Shown piece after piece: positions 10,039 to 17,431 of a DNA stretch of 38,525 nucleotides. Each line of letters begins with the position of its first letter. Positions within the stretch are counted from its first letter, which is position 1. The stretch lies in contig CAZPBO010000017.1 in the NCBI GenBank assembly GCA_964584815.1, positions 1 to 38,525 on the forward strand, given 5' to 3'. This DNA is from CAZPBO01 sp964584815. GTDB lineage: Bacteria > Planctomycetota > SKW154. The position numbers and the translations under genes were made by a program. Below the pieces are notes generated by a model. It did no database searches, was not told the origin of the DNA, and was given only the letters and a program-made list of their open reading frames with translations.

Positions 10039-11562
10039 TTGATTCAAAAAGTCCTATACACCATCATCGCAACAGCAGGCTCCATAACCGCACTTTCCCT
10101 AACACTTGCCCCACCCCCTCAGGGCAAAGAGGGCTTATCTCTTCTGCTAATTGGTGTCTTGCTGCTTCTCATCCGCGGCTCCACAGGCTCATCTCCAAAA
10201 CACCACCCACTTGAGTTGGCATCCCTCATCGCGCTTCCTGTCCTTGTCGCGTTCGGGGACGGGGAAAGCGCTTCTCTATTTTGGGGGCTTTTGGGGCTTG
10301 TAGTGGCGCTGCGCATATCCGACAGACCACTCGCCGACCTTGCCTTGCCACTCGCCGCCCTTCTGCTGTTGTCCTGCTACCATCACAGTTTCAAGCAGAT
10401 AGGGGAGTGGGGAATTGTCGCATCAACTGTGGTCTTAACAGCATCCACATTGCTGCTTTTCTACCAACACATAACTCCTGTATGGTTGCCAGCAGTTGTG
10501 GTCTTTGTCTGCAGAGCGACCTTTATGGGTAACGGACTTGTTGTGGCGTTGGTCTGGGCGCTGCTGGTTCTCTGCGTCACCCCTTATGCATTGCGGGCAA
10601 TCAGACACGCTCATCCGCTTTACGGCGGCGCCGCCGCCCTCCTCCTCGCCTCAACACCCATAACACATAGCACCTTTCCACTGCTCCTTCTGGTTGTGGT
10701 GGACAGGTTCTGGCACGGCTGGAAACCGCTGCTTGCCGCCCCTGGTTGCCCTATCTGGGTGGACAGAAACTTCGCCAGCCGCTTCACAAAATGCGCCGAC
10801 CTGCTGGATGTCCCCTTTGCACGGCTCCTAAAACGCACCCGTCCAGACCGCGAAACAGGCTACATATCAATTGAGGTGGAACACGAAAAGGAAGGTGTTG
10901 TGTTCATTGAGACACTGCGGATATATATAAAGCGGGCGTGGCTGAACCTGCTGCGCCTTGCGCTCCAAAGTGTGCGCAAGTTTCGCGTTCCGTTCTCGGA
11001 CTCATTTGAGGAGGTAAGGGCGTTTGTGGCGCTGCAACAGGTCGGGTTGGAAGCGCCTCACCCCATCGCCGCCTGCACAGTAACCCGTCTCATAAAACGC
11101 AGAACCGCCATCGCAACATTGGATATAGGGCACTTTGAGCGGCTTACATCGCTGCTTGAAAGGGTTGATTTCCAAAAACGGCGCGAGGTGGCACGGCGAC
11201 TCGGCAGACTTGTTGCGCGGATGCATAACGCTGCCATAAACCACAGAGACCTCTATGCCGAGCACATCGTTTTTCTCAAGGACGGCGGTATAGTTTTGTT
11301 GGATTTGAACCGCGCGCAGGTGAGGCACAGGCTGCCGCAGCGATGGCGCGTTAAAGACCTCGCCGCGCTCTTTGTCTCCACAAACGCCCCCGCAACAGAC
11401 AAACTCCGCTTCCTCCTCACATACCTCAACATCCCAAGCCTCACCCCAGCCGCAAAAAGGCTGGCAAGAAAGGTGCTCAAACGGGCTGCTCAACTTGCCA
11501 AAAGACGCGCTGCAGAGAAGGAACGGGAGCGTAAAGGCGGCTGGATTCTTCCGCCGCCGTAA
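10039..11562 (+). CDS. Polytopic membrane protein fused to a Kdo/WaaP-type kinase domain
   Basis: The N-terminal half (about residues 1-245) is a run of hydrophobic segments, roughly eight or nine membrane helices. The C-terminal half resembles the lipopolysaccharide kinase (Kdo/WaaP) family. It has a Lys in IYIKRAW near residue 303, a segment SFEEVRAFVALQQVGLEAPH matching the family's helix and the g-i-p-t loop, the catalytic H-R-D at residues 402-404 (followed by LYAEHI), and L-L-D-L-N in place of DFG. In this family the kinase phosphorylates the lipid A-core sugar; what the fused membrane part binds is unknown. I chose the TTG at 10039 because GGAGTGA lies 5 bases upstream. A longer in-frame TTG at 9970 has no ribosome site. 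The gene is convergent with the next one, one base apart. Confidence 0.72.
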   Translation: MIQKVLYTIIATAGSITALSLTLAPPPQGKEGLSLLLIGVLLLLIRGSTGSSPKHHPLELASLIALPVLVAFGDGESASLFWGLLGLVVALRISDRPLADLALPLAALLLLSCYHHSFKQIGEWGIVASTVVLTASTLLLFYQHITPVWLPAVVVFVCRATFMGNGLVVALVWALLVLCVTPYALRAIRHAHPLYGGAAALLLASTPITHSTFPLLLLVVVDRFWHGWKPLLAAPGCPIWVDRNFASRFTKCADLLDVPFARLLKRTRPDRETGYISIEVEHEKEGVVFIETLRIYIKRAWLNLLRLALQSVRKFRVPFSDSFEEVRAFVALQQVGLEAPHPIAACTVTRLIKRRTAIATLDIGHFERLTSLLERVDFQKRREVARRLGRLVARMHNAAINHRDLYAEHIVFLKDGGIVLLDLNRAQVRHRLPQRWRVKDLAALFVSTNAPATDKLRFLLTYLNIPSLTPAAKRLARKVLKRAAQLAKRRAAEKERERKGGWILPPP

Positions 11563-11571
11563 ACTACGGCG
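11555..11571. other. Perfect inverted repeat spanning two convergent stop codons
   Basis: CGCCGTA (11555-11561) and TACGGCG (11565-11571) form a perfect 7-bp stem with a 3-base loop. It contains the TAA of the plus-strand kinase gene (11560-11562) and the TAG of the minus-strand gene (11564-11566). There is no T-run on either strand. It could act as a bidirectional pause or 3'-end stabiliser. Confidence 0.45.
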
Positions 11572-12685
11572 ACTCCCCACGCTCCTCTAAGTGCTTCTCC
11601 CATATCTTCACATGGGGATTGTCAAGCCTTATGACAGACCAGTCCTCAACCCAGCCCTCGTCCACCAAACGCAACTCCTGCTCATCAGGAAACAGGTCGG
11701 AACCTTTACGCTCATAGATTATCTGATAGTATTTGTGAACCACAATCCGCATGTATCGTGAGAGGTCGTTCTCGTTCTCCCTGAAACCCTTGCGTAACTT
11801 TGCCTTTTTCCACGGCAGGTAACGCCAAACCTTATTCTTGGGCAGGACATCGGTTATGGTCTCTCCTTCAGGTGTGCGCCGTGTCACCTTGTAGGCGTCC
11901 ACCATCTCAACAACGCGTCCCCAGAACTCCCGACCGTCACGCATAATGACACAGTCCCGCCGCAGATAGAAGCGCAACTTGTCACGGTCCTGGTGTGTTA
12001 TGAGGCGGAAGTCGTTGGTCAGACCCCAGACGCGGATACGGATATGACGCGCTTCAGGATCCCACGAATAACGCCCCGGCGGTCTTATCCTGAAACGGTC
12101 CATCACAGGGTCTGGCTCCATTTTGAATATCGCCACACACCGCCATTTCTGCCCCGCTTTTATCACAGGAAAACCCAAATCCTTCGGATCACCGTGCGTC
12201 TTGCCAATCTTAACTGGCGGATTCTTCTGCCACTCAAGGTTGAGCGGACCCTTATAACGGTCAAGTGAAGGAAACATCGTCAGGGCATCAGCAGGATGCA
12301 GAACTCCAGGCTTTCCCGTATCCTGCGGTCCACGCCACTCCTTCATTCCTTCCTTCCAAACTATGACTTTATAAACATCCTTCTCACAACTGTCAATGTA
12401 GGAGACATCCTTATCGCTTGAGGCGCTCACCTCCACAAAAATCTCGTGGTCCTTGTTGTCCAGATTCTCAATGGTGTAGACCATATACCAGTAGATACGG
12501 GGGTTACCCCACTCCTGTCCCACAACGACGCATTTGGGCTTCTGATGCGTGAACTTCAGATACCAGACATGGCGGGGACTGTCTTCCCACGCAGATGTCT
12601 CATCCTTGCGAAGACGGGGGTCGTCGTTCTGTTGCGCCGCCACCACGCCCCCAAAAACCAACACAAACACAACCAAAAACCGCAT
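11564..12685 (-). CDS. Exported protein of unknown function with an SH3-like C-terminal segment
   Basis: The 373-residue protein starts with a signal peptide (MRFLVVFVLVFGGVVAA, cleavage before QQN). A GGAGGAG site precedes the ATG and a good promoter lies 30-58 bases upstream. I do not recognise the main body, which is beta-rich, with many aromatic residues and conserved-looking Trp/Tyr pairs (RHVWYLKF, RIYWYMVY). Around residues 248-295 there is a segment with the pattern D-x-V-I-M-R-D-G-R-E-F-W-G-R-V-V-E, followed by P-x-G and a V-W-R-Y end. It matches the start of the TPR protein at 24873 (Y-I-V-L-K-H-G-R-L-L-V-G-R-I-V-E) and looks like a small SH3/KOW-like barrel. Probably periplasmic; partner unknown. 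Confidence 0.65.
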   Translation of the reverse strand: MRFLVVFVLVFGGVVAAQQNDDPRLRKDETSAWEDSPRHVWYLKFTHQKPKCVVVGQEWGNPRIYWYMVYTIENLDNKDHEIFVEVSASSDKDVSYIDSCEKDVYKVIVWKEGMKEWRGPQDTGKPGVLHPADALTMFPSLDRYKGPLNLEWQKNPPVKIGKTHGDPKDLGFPVIKAGQKWRCVAIFKMEPDPVMDRFRIRPPGRYSWDPEARHIRIRVWGLTNDFRLITHQDRDKLRFYLRRDCVIMRDGREFWGRVVEMVDAYKVTRRTPEGETITDVLPKNKVWRYLPWKKAKLRKGFRENENDLSRYMRIVVHKYYQIIYERKGSDLFPDEQELRLVDEGWVEDWSVIRLDNPHVKIWEKHLEERGESP

Positions 12686-12715
12686 ATTCGCTCCTCCGCT
12701 TCGTTTCCTGCCTGT

Positions 12716-12743
12716 ATCATAACGCGCTTGTCAGAGAATTCAA
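12716..12743 (-). promoter_or_regulatory. Sigma-70-type promoter for the exported protein
   Basis: Reading the minus strand, TTGAAT (12743-12738) is followed after 16 bases by TATGAT (12721-12716). The ATG of the minus gene lies 30 bases further on. The site is in the 68-base gap between two divergent genes. Confidence 0.5.
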
Positions 12744-12753
12744 GGGATTTGTT

Positions 12754-13734
12754 ATGCGAGTTCTCATAACAGGCGGCGCGGGATTTATCGGCAGCCACCT
12801 CACAGAAATCCTGCTCCAAAACAACCACAGCGTCATCTGTCTTGATAACCTCTCCACCGGCTCAAAAGAGAATATCAAGCATCTGCTGGATAACCCTCTT
12901 TTGCGCTTTGTGGAAGGCGATATATTTAACGCCACCGTTGTGGAAGACCTTGTGAAAAAAGTGGATGCGGTGGTGCACCTCGCCGCTGCTGTCGGCGTCA
13001 AACTCATCGTTAAAGACCCCGTCTCCACCATTGAAACCAACATCTATGGAACCCAGACCATCCTTTCCGCCGCCTCAAAACACAACACTAAAGTCCTCAT
13101 AGCCTCCTCCTCTGAAGTCTACGGTAAACTGGAAAAAATCCCCCTGTCTGAGGAGGATGATATGCTCTTTGGTCCGACAATCCATCCACGCTGGTGCTAT
13201 GCCTGCTCAAAAGCGGTTGATGAGTTTCTGGCGCTGGCTCACCATAAAAGGACAGGTCTTCCCGTTGTGATAATGCGTTTTTTCAACATAGTGGGACCGC
13301 GCCAAACGGGGCGCTACGGAATGGTCGTGCCGCGTTTTGTAGAGCAAGCGCTCACAAACCGTCCTATCACCGTTTACAGCGACGGCAGTCAAATCCGCTG
13401 CTTTCTCTATGTTCGCGAGGCGGTGGACGCTGTTATGAGGTTGCTTTCCGAGCAAAAGGCGGTCGGAGAAGTCATAAATATTGGACATCCAGAGCCTGTC
13501 ACCATCCTACAACTCGCACAAACTGTTAAAAGACTTGTAAACCCCAACGCTCAAATAACTTTCATACCCTATGAGCAGGTTTATGGAAAAGGGTTTGAGG
13601 ACATCAAGAAGCGTGTGCCGTCGGTGGAGAAAGCCGCGCGGCTCATAGGCTTTGCCCCCAAAGTGGGCATTGAAGAAATCATCAAAATAACCGCCGACTG
13701 GATGAAGAAAAGGATTGCACCGCCACAATTGTGA
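12754..13734 (+). CDS. NAD-dependent sugar-nucleotide epimerase/dehydratase
   Basis: This is an extended short-chain dehydrogenase of 326 residues, the usual length. The N-terminus has the Rossmann motif T-G-G-A-G-F-I-G-S (residues 6-14), then CLDNLSTG, VVHLAAAVGVK, the S-S-S-E-V-Y-G strand and the catalytic Y-x3-K in WCYACSKAVDEF. These place it among UDP-glucose 4-epimerase and UDP-glucuronate decarboxylase relatives; exact substrate cannot be read. The ATG at 12754 is preferred over an in-frame ATG at 12595 because the Rossmann strand begins at once (MRVLITGG) and the longer form would overlap the divergent gene. A weak AAGGGA site precedes it. A role in envelope sugar synthesis is plausible. 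Confidence 0.88.
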   Translation: MRVLITGGAGFIGSHLTEILLQNNHSVICLDNLSTGSKENIKHLLDNPLLRFVEGDIFNATVVEDLVKKVDAVVHLAAAVGVKLIVKDPVSTIETNIYGTQTILSAASKHNTKVLIASSSEVYGKLEKIPLSEEDDMLFGPTIHPRWCYACSKAVDEFLALAHHKRTGLPVVIMRFFNIVGPRQTGRYGMVVPRFVEQALTNRPITVYSDGSQIRCFLYVREAVDAVMRLLSEQKAVGEVINIGHPEPVTILQLAQTVKRLVNPNAQITFIPYEQVYGKGFEDIKKRVPSVEKAARLIGFAPKVGIEEIIKITADWMKKRIAPPQL

Positions 13735-13762
13735 ATATTTCTCTGCAAAAATTCCTTTTCCC

Positions 13763-13791
13763 TTGCAAGATACTAATCCCATAACCATAAT
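13763..13791 (+). promoter_or_regulatory. Sigma-70-type promoter for the DUF362/HTH-receiver pair
   Basis: TTGCAA (13763-13768), 17 bases, then CATAAT (13786-13791). It lies in the 96-base gap after the epimerase gene, and a GGGGGAGAG ribosome site follows at about 13820. Confidence 0.5.
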
Positions 13792-13830
13792 TTTGTCGTT
13801 ATTAGTAGGCTTACGGCGACGGGGGAGAGA

Positions 13831-14904
13831 ATGCTCAATCGTCTATTTTTTGTAAACATTAGAAATGACTGCAGCGAAGAAGAAGCGGAGAAAGCGATAT
13901 CGTCTCTTTACGATGCGCTTGATTTATCACAATATCTTGGCGCGCATAAATTTGCGCTTATCAAGATTCACTTTGGAGAGGATGGAACCGACCGTTTCGT
14001 GCGTCCGAAATTCGTAAAATCGCTTGCATCACTCATTCTTCAAACAGGTGCCAAAGTCGTCATTGGTGACACCAACACTTTGTATCCTGGACGCCGCTCA
14101 AACGCCGCCGACCACCTCTCCCTCGCCGCTCAACACGGCTTCAGCGTCCACTCCATTGGCTGTCCTGTTATGATTCTTGACGGACTTATCGGCAGAACAG
14201 CCACAACCGTTGAAATAGACGGAAAACACTTCAGAGAAGTTGAATTAGCCTACGACCTACAGTTCTTTGACTTTCTGTTTGTGGTGACCCATTTCACAGG
14301 GCATATTGCGGCAGGTATTGGCGGCAGCATAAAGAATATGGGAATGGGGCTTGCGACGCGCTCTGGGAAGTTGGCGCAGCACAACGCCCAGCCGCTCAAG
14401 GTTGATGAAGAAAAGTGCGTCGCCTGTGGTGTATGCGCAAAGTGGTGTCCGCAAAACGCCATCAAGGTAGCCAAAACCGCCATAATAGATGACAAAAAAT
14501 GCGTATCTTGTGGTTGGTGCATAGCGGTCTGCAAACATCACGCCATAAAGTTTTCCTGGGAGATATCGCATACCGTGTTGCAGGAACGGATAGCCGAATA
14601 CGCCGCCGGCGCATACAAACTTCTCAACAAGAAGGTGGTCTGCTTCAACTTTCTGCACAAACTGCACGCCAACTGCGATTGTGTCAAGGACGGTGGAGAG
14701 GTTTTGTGTGAAGACATAGGTATTGTTGCGGGCTACAATCCTGCGGCGGTTGACACCGTTTCAATGAATCTGGTAAAGGAAAAAGCAGGTGAAGATGTTT
14801 TTGTGAAACTGCGCCCCCAAATTGACCACACGGTTCAGATACGCCATTTTGCGGAGATCTGCAATGTTCCTGTGGAGTCTGAACTTGTAAGTCTGACTTT
14901 TTAG
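13831..14904 (+). CDS. DUF362 family iron-sulfur protein with two 4Fe-4S ferredoxin motifs
   Basis: The protein has 357 residues. The first 190 match the DUF362 domain (LIKIHFGEDGTDRFVRP, VVIGDTNTLYPGRRSN, VVTHFTGHIAAGIGGSIKN). A bacterial ferredoxin insert follows, with C-V-A-C-G-V-C-A-K-W-C-P starting at residue 196 and C-V-S-C-G-W-C-I-A-V-C around 225-235, giving two Cys-x2-Cys-x2-Cys-x3-Cys sets. The C-terminal part contains the conserved GYNPAAVDTVS. No N-terminal export signal is apparent, so it is likely cytoplasmic. DUF362 ferredoxin proteins are widespread and mostly uncharacterised. A ribosome site precedes the ATG, and the next gene follows after 11 bases, so the two are probably cotranscribed. 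Confidence 0.85.
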   Translation: MLNRLFFVNIRNDCSEEEAEKAISSLYDALDLSQYLGAHKFALIKIHFGEDGTDRFVRPKFVKSLASLILQTGAKVVIGDTNTLYPGRRSNAADHLSLAAQHGFSVHSIGCPVMILDGLIGRTATTVEIDGKHFREVELAYDLQFFDFLFVVTHFTGHIAAGIGGSIKNMGMGLATRSGKLAQHNAQPLKVDEEKCVACGVCAKWCPQNAIKVAKTAIIDDKKCVSCGWCIAVCKHHAIKFSWEISHTVLQERIAEYAAGAYKLLNKKVVCFNFLHKLHANCDCVKDGGEVLCEDIGIVAGYNPAAVDTVSMNLVKEKAGEDVFVKLRPQIDHTVQIRHFAEICNVPVESELVSLTF

Positions 14905-14915
14905 GAGGATGAGGT

Positions 14916-15491
14916 ATGTTGAGGAAGAAGGCTTTCACAACAGGTGAGGTGGCGAAACTCTGTAATGTCACCATCAACACGGTGGTTAAGTGGTTTGAGA
15001 CGGGGGAGTTAAAGGGGTATAAGGTGCCGAGTTCAGGCGCAAGGAGAATTCCGCGGGAGGAGTTGATAAAGTTTATGAAGAAGCACGGGATACCGACAGG
15101 CGAGTTGGAGTTTGAGGGGAACAAGGTTCTGGCGGTGAGTCCTGACAAGAAGGTGCATCAGGCGATAAAGAAGGCGCTGCCGGAGCATCGCGGTTATACT
15201 GTTAACACGACCGATGACTTCCTTGAGGCTGGCATCTATCTGGGCAGCGAAAAACCCGACATCGTGTTTATGGATGTCACCGCCGTGGAAGGCGACCCTG
15301 CCAAACTGGTCAAATCCATCCGAAAATCTGAGGGGTTGAAGGACATCCGTCTTGTGGCGGTCGTCAAATCCACCGATAAAAGCACGGTTAATAAGGTGAA
15401 GAAATGGGGGTTCAACGACTACATTAAGAAGCCGATTCGCACGACATCGGTTGAGAGGCGCATAAGGAGGCAGTTGGGGCGTTTGGTTTAA
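14916..15491 (+). CDS. Excisionase/MerR-like DNA-binding protein with a C-terminal receiver-like domain
   Basis: The 191-residue product starts with a winged-helix of the MerR/excisionase type (TTGEVAKLCNVTINTVVKWF, then the wing S-S-G-A-R-R-I-P). A receiver-like domain occupies about residues 68-190, with Asp120 in DIVFMD at the phosphoacceptor position and Lys172 before Pro in YIKKP. The acidic pair that normally binds magnesium is replaced by Ser75-Pro76 (VLAVSPD), and the usual Thr/Ser switch position appears to be hydrophobic, so classical phosphorylation is doubtful. The order, DNA-binding first and receiver second, is the reverse of most response regulators. A strong AGGAGG site precedes the ATG, and a terminator follows at 15512. 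No histidine kinase is adjacent. Confidence 0.82.
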   Translation: MLRKKAFTTGEVAKLCNVTINTVVKWFETGELKGYKVPSSGARRIPREELIKFMKKHGIPTGELEFEGNKVLAVSPDKKVHQAIKKALPEHRGYTVNTTDDFLEAGIYLGSEKPDIVFMDVTAVEGDPAKLVKSIRKSEGLKDIRLVAVVKSTDKSTVNKVKKWGFNDYIKKPIRTTSVERRIRRQLGRLV

Positions 15492-15511
15492 GCAAGACAG
15501 GGCAGGTGAGA

Positions 15512-15540
15512 GGCGGGTCGTTTGAACGACCCGCCTTTTT
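15512..15540 (+). terminator. Strong Rho-independent terminator
   Basis: GGCGGGTCGTT (15512-15522) pairs with AACGACCCGCC (15525-15535), giving at least nine base pairs around a TTGA-type loop, and is followed directly by TTTTT (15536-15540). It ends the DUF362/HTH-receiver unit, 20 bases after the stop codon. Confidence 0.92.
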
Positions 15541-15555
15541 CTTGCCACACGCCTA

Positions 15556-15564
15556 TGTTATGAT
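15556..15564 (+). promoter_or_regulatory. Extended -10 promoter candidate
   Basis: TGTTATGAT (TGn followed by TATGAT at 15559-15564) lies 30 bases before the TTG start at 15594 and just after a strong terminator, where a promoter is expected. I see no good -35 at the right distance, which fits an extended -10 promoter. Confidence 0.42.
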
Positions 15565-15593
15565 ATCTTCGCAACTATGTTAAGGAACAGGCG

Positions 15594-16478
15594 TTGGATG
15601 CTGATATTGCGGTGGTGGGAGGGGGAGCAGCGGGCATAGCGGCGGCGGTGCAGTTGCACAGGGCGGGTTTTGATACTGTGCTGCTTGAGGCGAAGAGCAT
15701 AGGCGGTCTTGTGCGCAACGCGTTGAGGATAGAGAACTTGCCGCCATTTGCGGTGCCGCCCACGGGGAAGCGCCTCGCGCAGATGCTGGAGAAGATGGTT
15801 GTCGCACGCGGTGTGCGCTGCGTAATGCGTCGCGTCCTCAAAATTGATGTAGACACAGGCGGGGTGACGCTCCACACGATGGAAGGGACGCTGCGCAGCC
15901 GCTACTGCATCTTTGCGGCGGGAACAGAGCCTGTGCGACTGCCCGCAGAGGGCGAGATAAAAGCACTTGAAGCGGGGCGCCTTTTCTATGAGGTGGCGGA
16001 TGTGCCGCAGCAGATCAGAAAAGCGGTCGTCATAGGTGGCGGGGAAATAGCGCAGGATTACGCACTTTCGCTTGCCACAGGCGGCGCAGATGTCACAATT
16101 ATAACCCGAGGTGGGTTACGCGGGATAAAAGCCCTAAGGGAGCGCCTGCTGCAAACAGAAAGAATACGGGTCAGGAGGCAAACGCAGGTGGTTGCTTTGC
16201 GAACAAAGCCTGACGGGGTGGAGGTGGTTTGCGACGGGGTGGAAGGAAGGGACATTGAAACGGCGGAATGTGTTGTGGTGGCGATAGGCAGGAAGGCGGC
16301 GGATGCGCCGCTGCGGCATTTGAGGAACTTGCGGATAAGGCAGGATGGCTCAACGGCGATGCGGCGTTTGTATGTGGCGGGTTCGTGTCGGTTCGGTGCG
16401 GAGTTGCGCCACATAGCCGTCGCCGCAGGAGATGGTCTTGCCTGCGCGTGTCGTCTTCTTCGGAGGCTTGCAAAATGA
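15594..16478 (+). CDS. Thioredoxin-reductase-like FAD/NAD(P) oxidoreductase lacking the redox CxxC
   Basis: The TTG at 15594 has AAGGA seven bases upstream and leads straight into the FAD-binding strand IAVVGGGAAGIAAAVQLHRAG. A second dinucleotide motif, AVVIGGGEIAQDYALSLATGG, marks the NAD(P) domain. GGLVRNALRIENLPPF matches the thioredoxin reductase family, as does the 294-residue length. The CxxC that normally lies just before the second nucleotide motif is absent (the segment reads LFYEVADVPQQI), and the usual AGD near the C-terminus is AGS. It may therefore pass electrons to a protein partner rather than reduce thioredoxin. The stop overlaps the start of the RlmN-like radical SAM gene (ATGA), which makes that protein the leading candidate partner; this is inference. 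Confidence 0.8.
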   Translation: MDADIAVVGGGAAGIAAAVQLHRAGFDTVLLEAKSIGGLVRNALRIENLPPFAVPPTGKRLAQMLEKMVVARGVRCVMRRVLKIDVDTGGVTLHTMEGTLRSRYCIFAAGTEPVRLPAEGEIKALEAGRLFYEVADVPQQIRKAVVIGGGEIAQDYALSLATGGADVTIITRGGLRGIKALRERLLQTERIRVRRQTQVVALRTKPDGVEVVCDGVEGRDIETAECVVVAIGRKAADAPLRHLRNLRIRQDGSTAMRRLYVAGSCRFGAELRHIAVAAGDGLACACRLLRRLAK

Positions 16479-17431
16479 GGCTTCTGGCTGAATTTGGCTG
16501 CGATGATATCGCCAAGGTGTATGTTCTTGGTCTGCGTGGAGATGATGCACGCTATGCGGTGGAGGTGACAGAATCGGTGCAGCCGCCGATACCTCGCCGC
16601 AAAAAATGGGTCGTTATTGTCTCCACGCTTTTCGGCTGTCCTGTGGGATGTCCGATGTGCGACGCGGGCGGCGCATACCGCGGCAAACTGACAGCGGACG
16701 AAATGCTGGCGCAGATTCATTTTGTGGTGCGCCGCCGTTTCGCCTCCAACACCGTCCCCGTTGAGAAGTTCAAAATCCAGTTCGCACGGATGGGAGAGCC
16801 GGCATTCAATCCCGCCGTCATCTCCGTCCTTCAACGCCTGCCGCAAGAGTTGAACGCACCAGGGCTGATACCGTCTGTTTCCACTGTGGCGCCGCGGGGA
16901 TGCGAGCGATTCTTTGACAGACTCCTTGAGGTGAAGGAAAGGCTTTACGCCGGCGGGCGGTTCCAGTTACAGTTCTCCATTCACACAACAGATGAGGCGC
17001 TGCGGGAGCGCTTAATACCTGTGCGGAAATGGAGTTTTGCGGAGATAGGCGCTTTTGGGCGACGGTGGTGGCGGAAAGGCGACCGCAAAATAACGCTCAA
17101 CTTCGCCGCCGAAAAAAACTCTCCCATCGCCCCAGACATCCTCCTTAAACACTTTGATCCTGAAATCTTCCTCATCAAACTGACCCCTCTCAATCCCACC
17201 GAATCGGTGCAGAAAAACCGCCTTGTCAGTCTTGTTGACCCGCAAAGACCTGAAAGCGCCTCGCCTCTTGTGAGCCGTCTGTCAGAAGCCGGATACGATG
17301 TGATACTCTCCATAGGAGAGACAGCCGAAAACAGGATAGGCTCAAACTGCGGACAGTACATAACGATATGGCGGAGGGAAGGATGCCGCATACGCGACTA
17401 CGCCAAGCAGCAGTCGCCGCATCCCTTATAG
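16475..17431 (+). CDS. RlmN/Cfr-like radical SAM protein, atypical
   Basis: The 318-residue protein has the radical SAM cluster motif Cys55-x3-Cys59-x2-Cys62 (GCPVGCPMC), a SAM-binding G-E-P in ARMGEPAFNP, and FSIHTTDEALRERLIPV, all in the order found in RlmN. Near the C-terminus NRIGSNCGQYI (Cys292) aligns with the methyl-carrying Cys355 of E. coli RlmN. The second catalytic cysteine of that enzyme (Cys118, seven residues before the cluster) aligns with Ile48, so the two-cysteine RNA-methylation mechanism should not work as known. The N-terminal accessory domain is also short. The ATG at 16475 overlaps the previous stop and has GGAGG upstream; a longer in-frame start at 16268 lies inside the preceding gene. 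RlmN paralogue of unknown substrate. Confidence 0.8.
   Translation: MRLLAEFGCDDIAKVYVLGLRGDDARYAVEVTESVQPPIPRRKKWVVIVSTLFGCPVGCPMCDAGGAYRGKLTADEMLAQIHFVVRRRFASNTVPVEKFKIQFARMGEPAFNPAVISVLQRLPQELNAPGLIPSVSTVAPRGCERFFDRLLEVKERLYAGGRFQLQFSIHTTDEALRERLIPVRKWSFAEIGAFGRRWWRKGDRKITLNFAAEKNSPIAPDILLKHFDPEIFLIKLTPLNPTESVQKNRLVSLVDPQRPESASPLVSRLSEAGYDVILSIGETAENRIGSNCGQYITIWRREGCRIRDYAKQQSPHPL

Noticed and set aside
16058..16846. A 262-codon open frame on the minus strand
   Set aside because: It runs across the flavoprotein and radical SAM genes, both supported by motifs. Its product is rich in His, Arg and Pro, as expected for a shadow frame.
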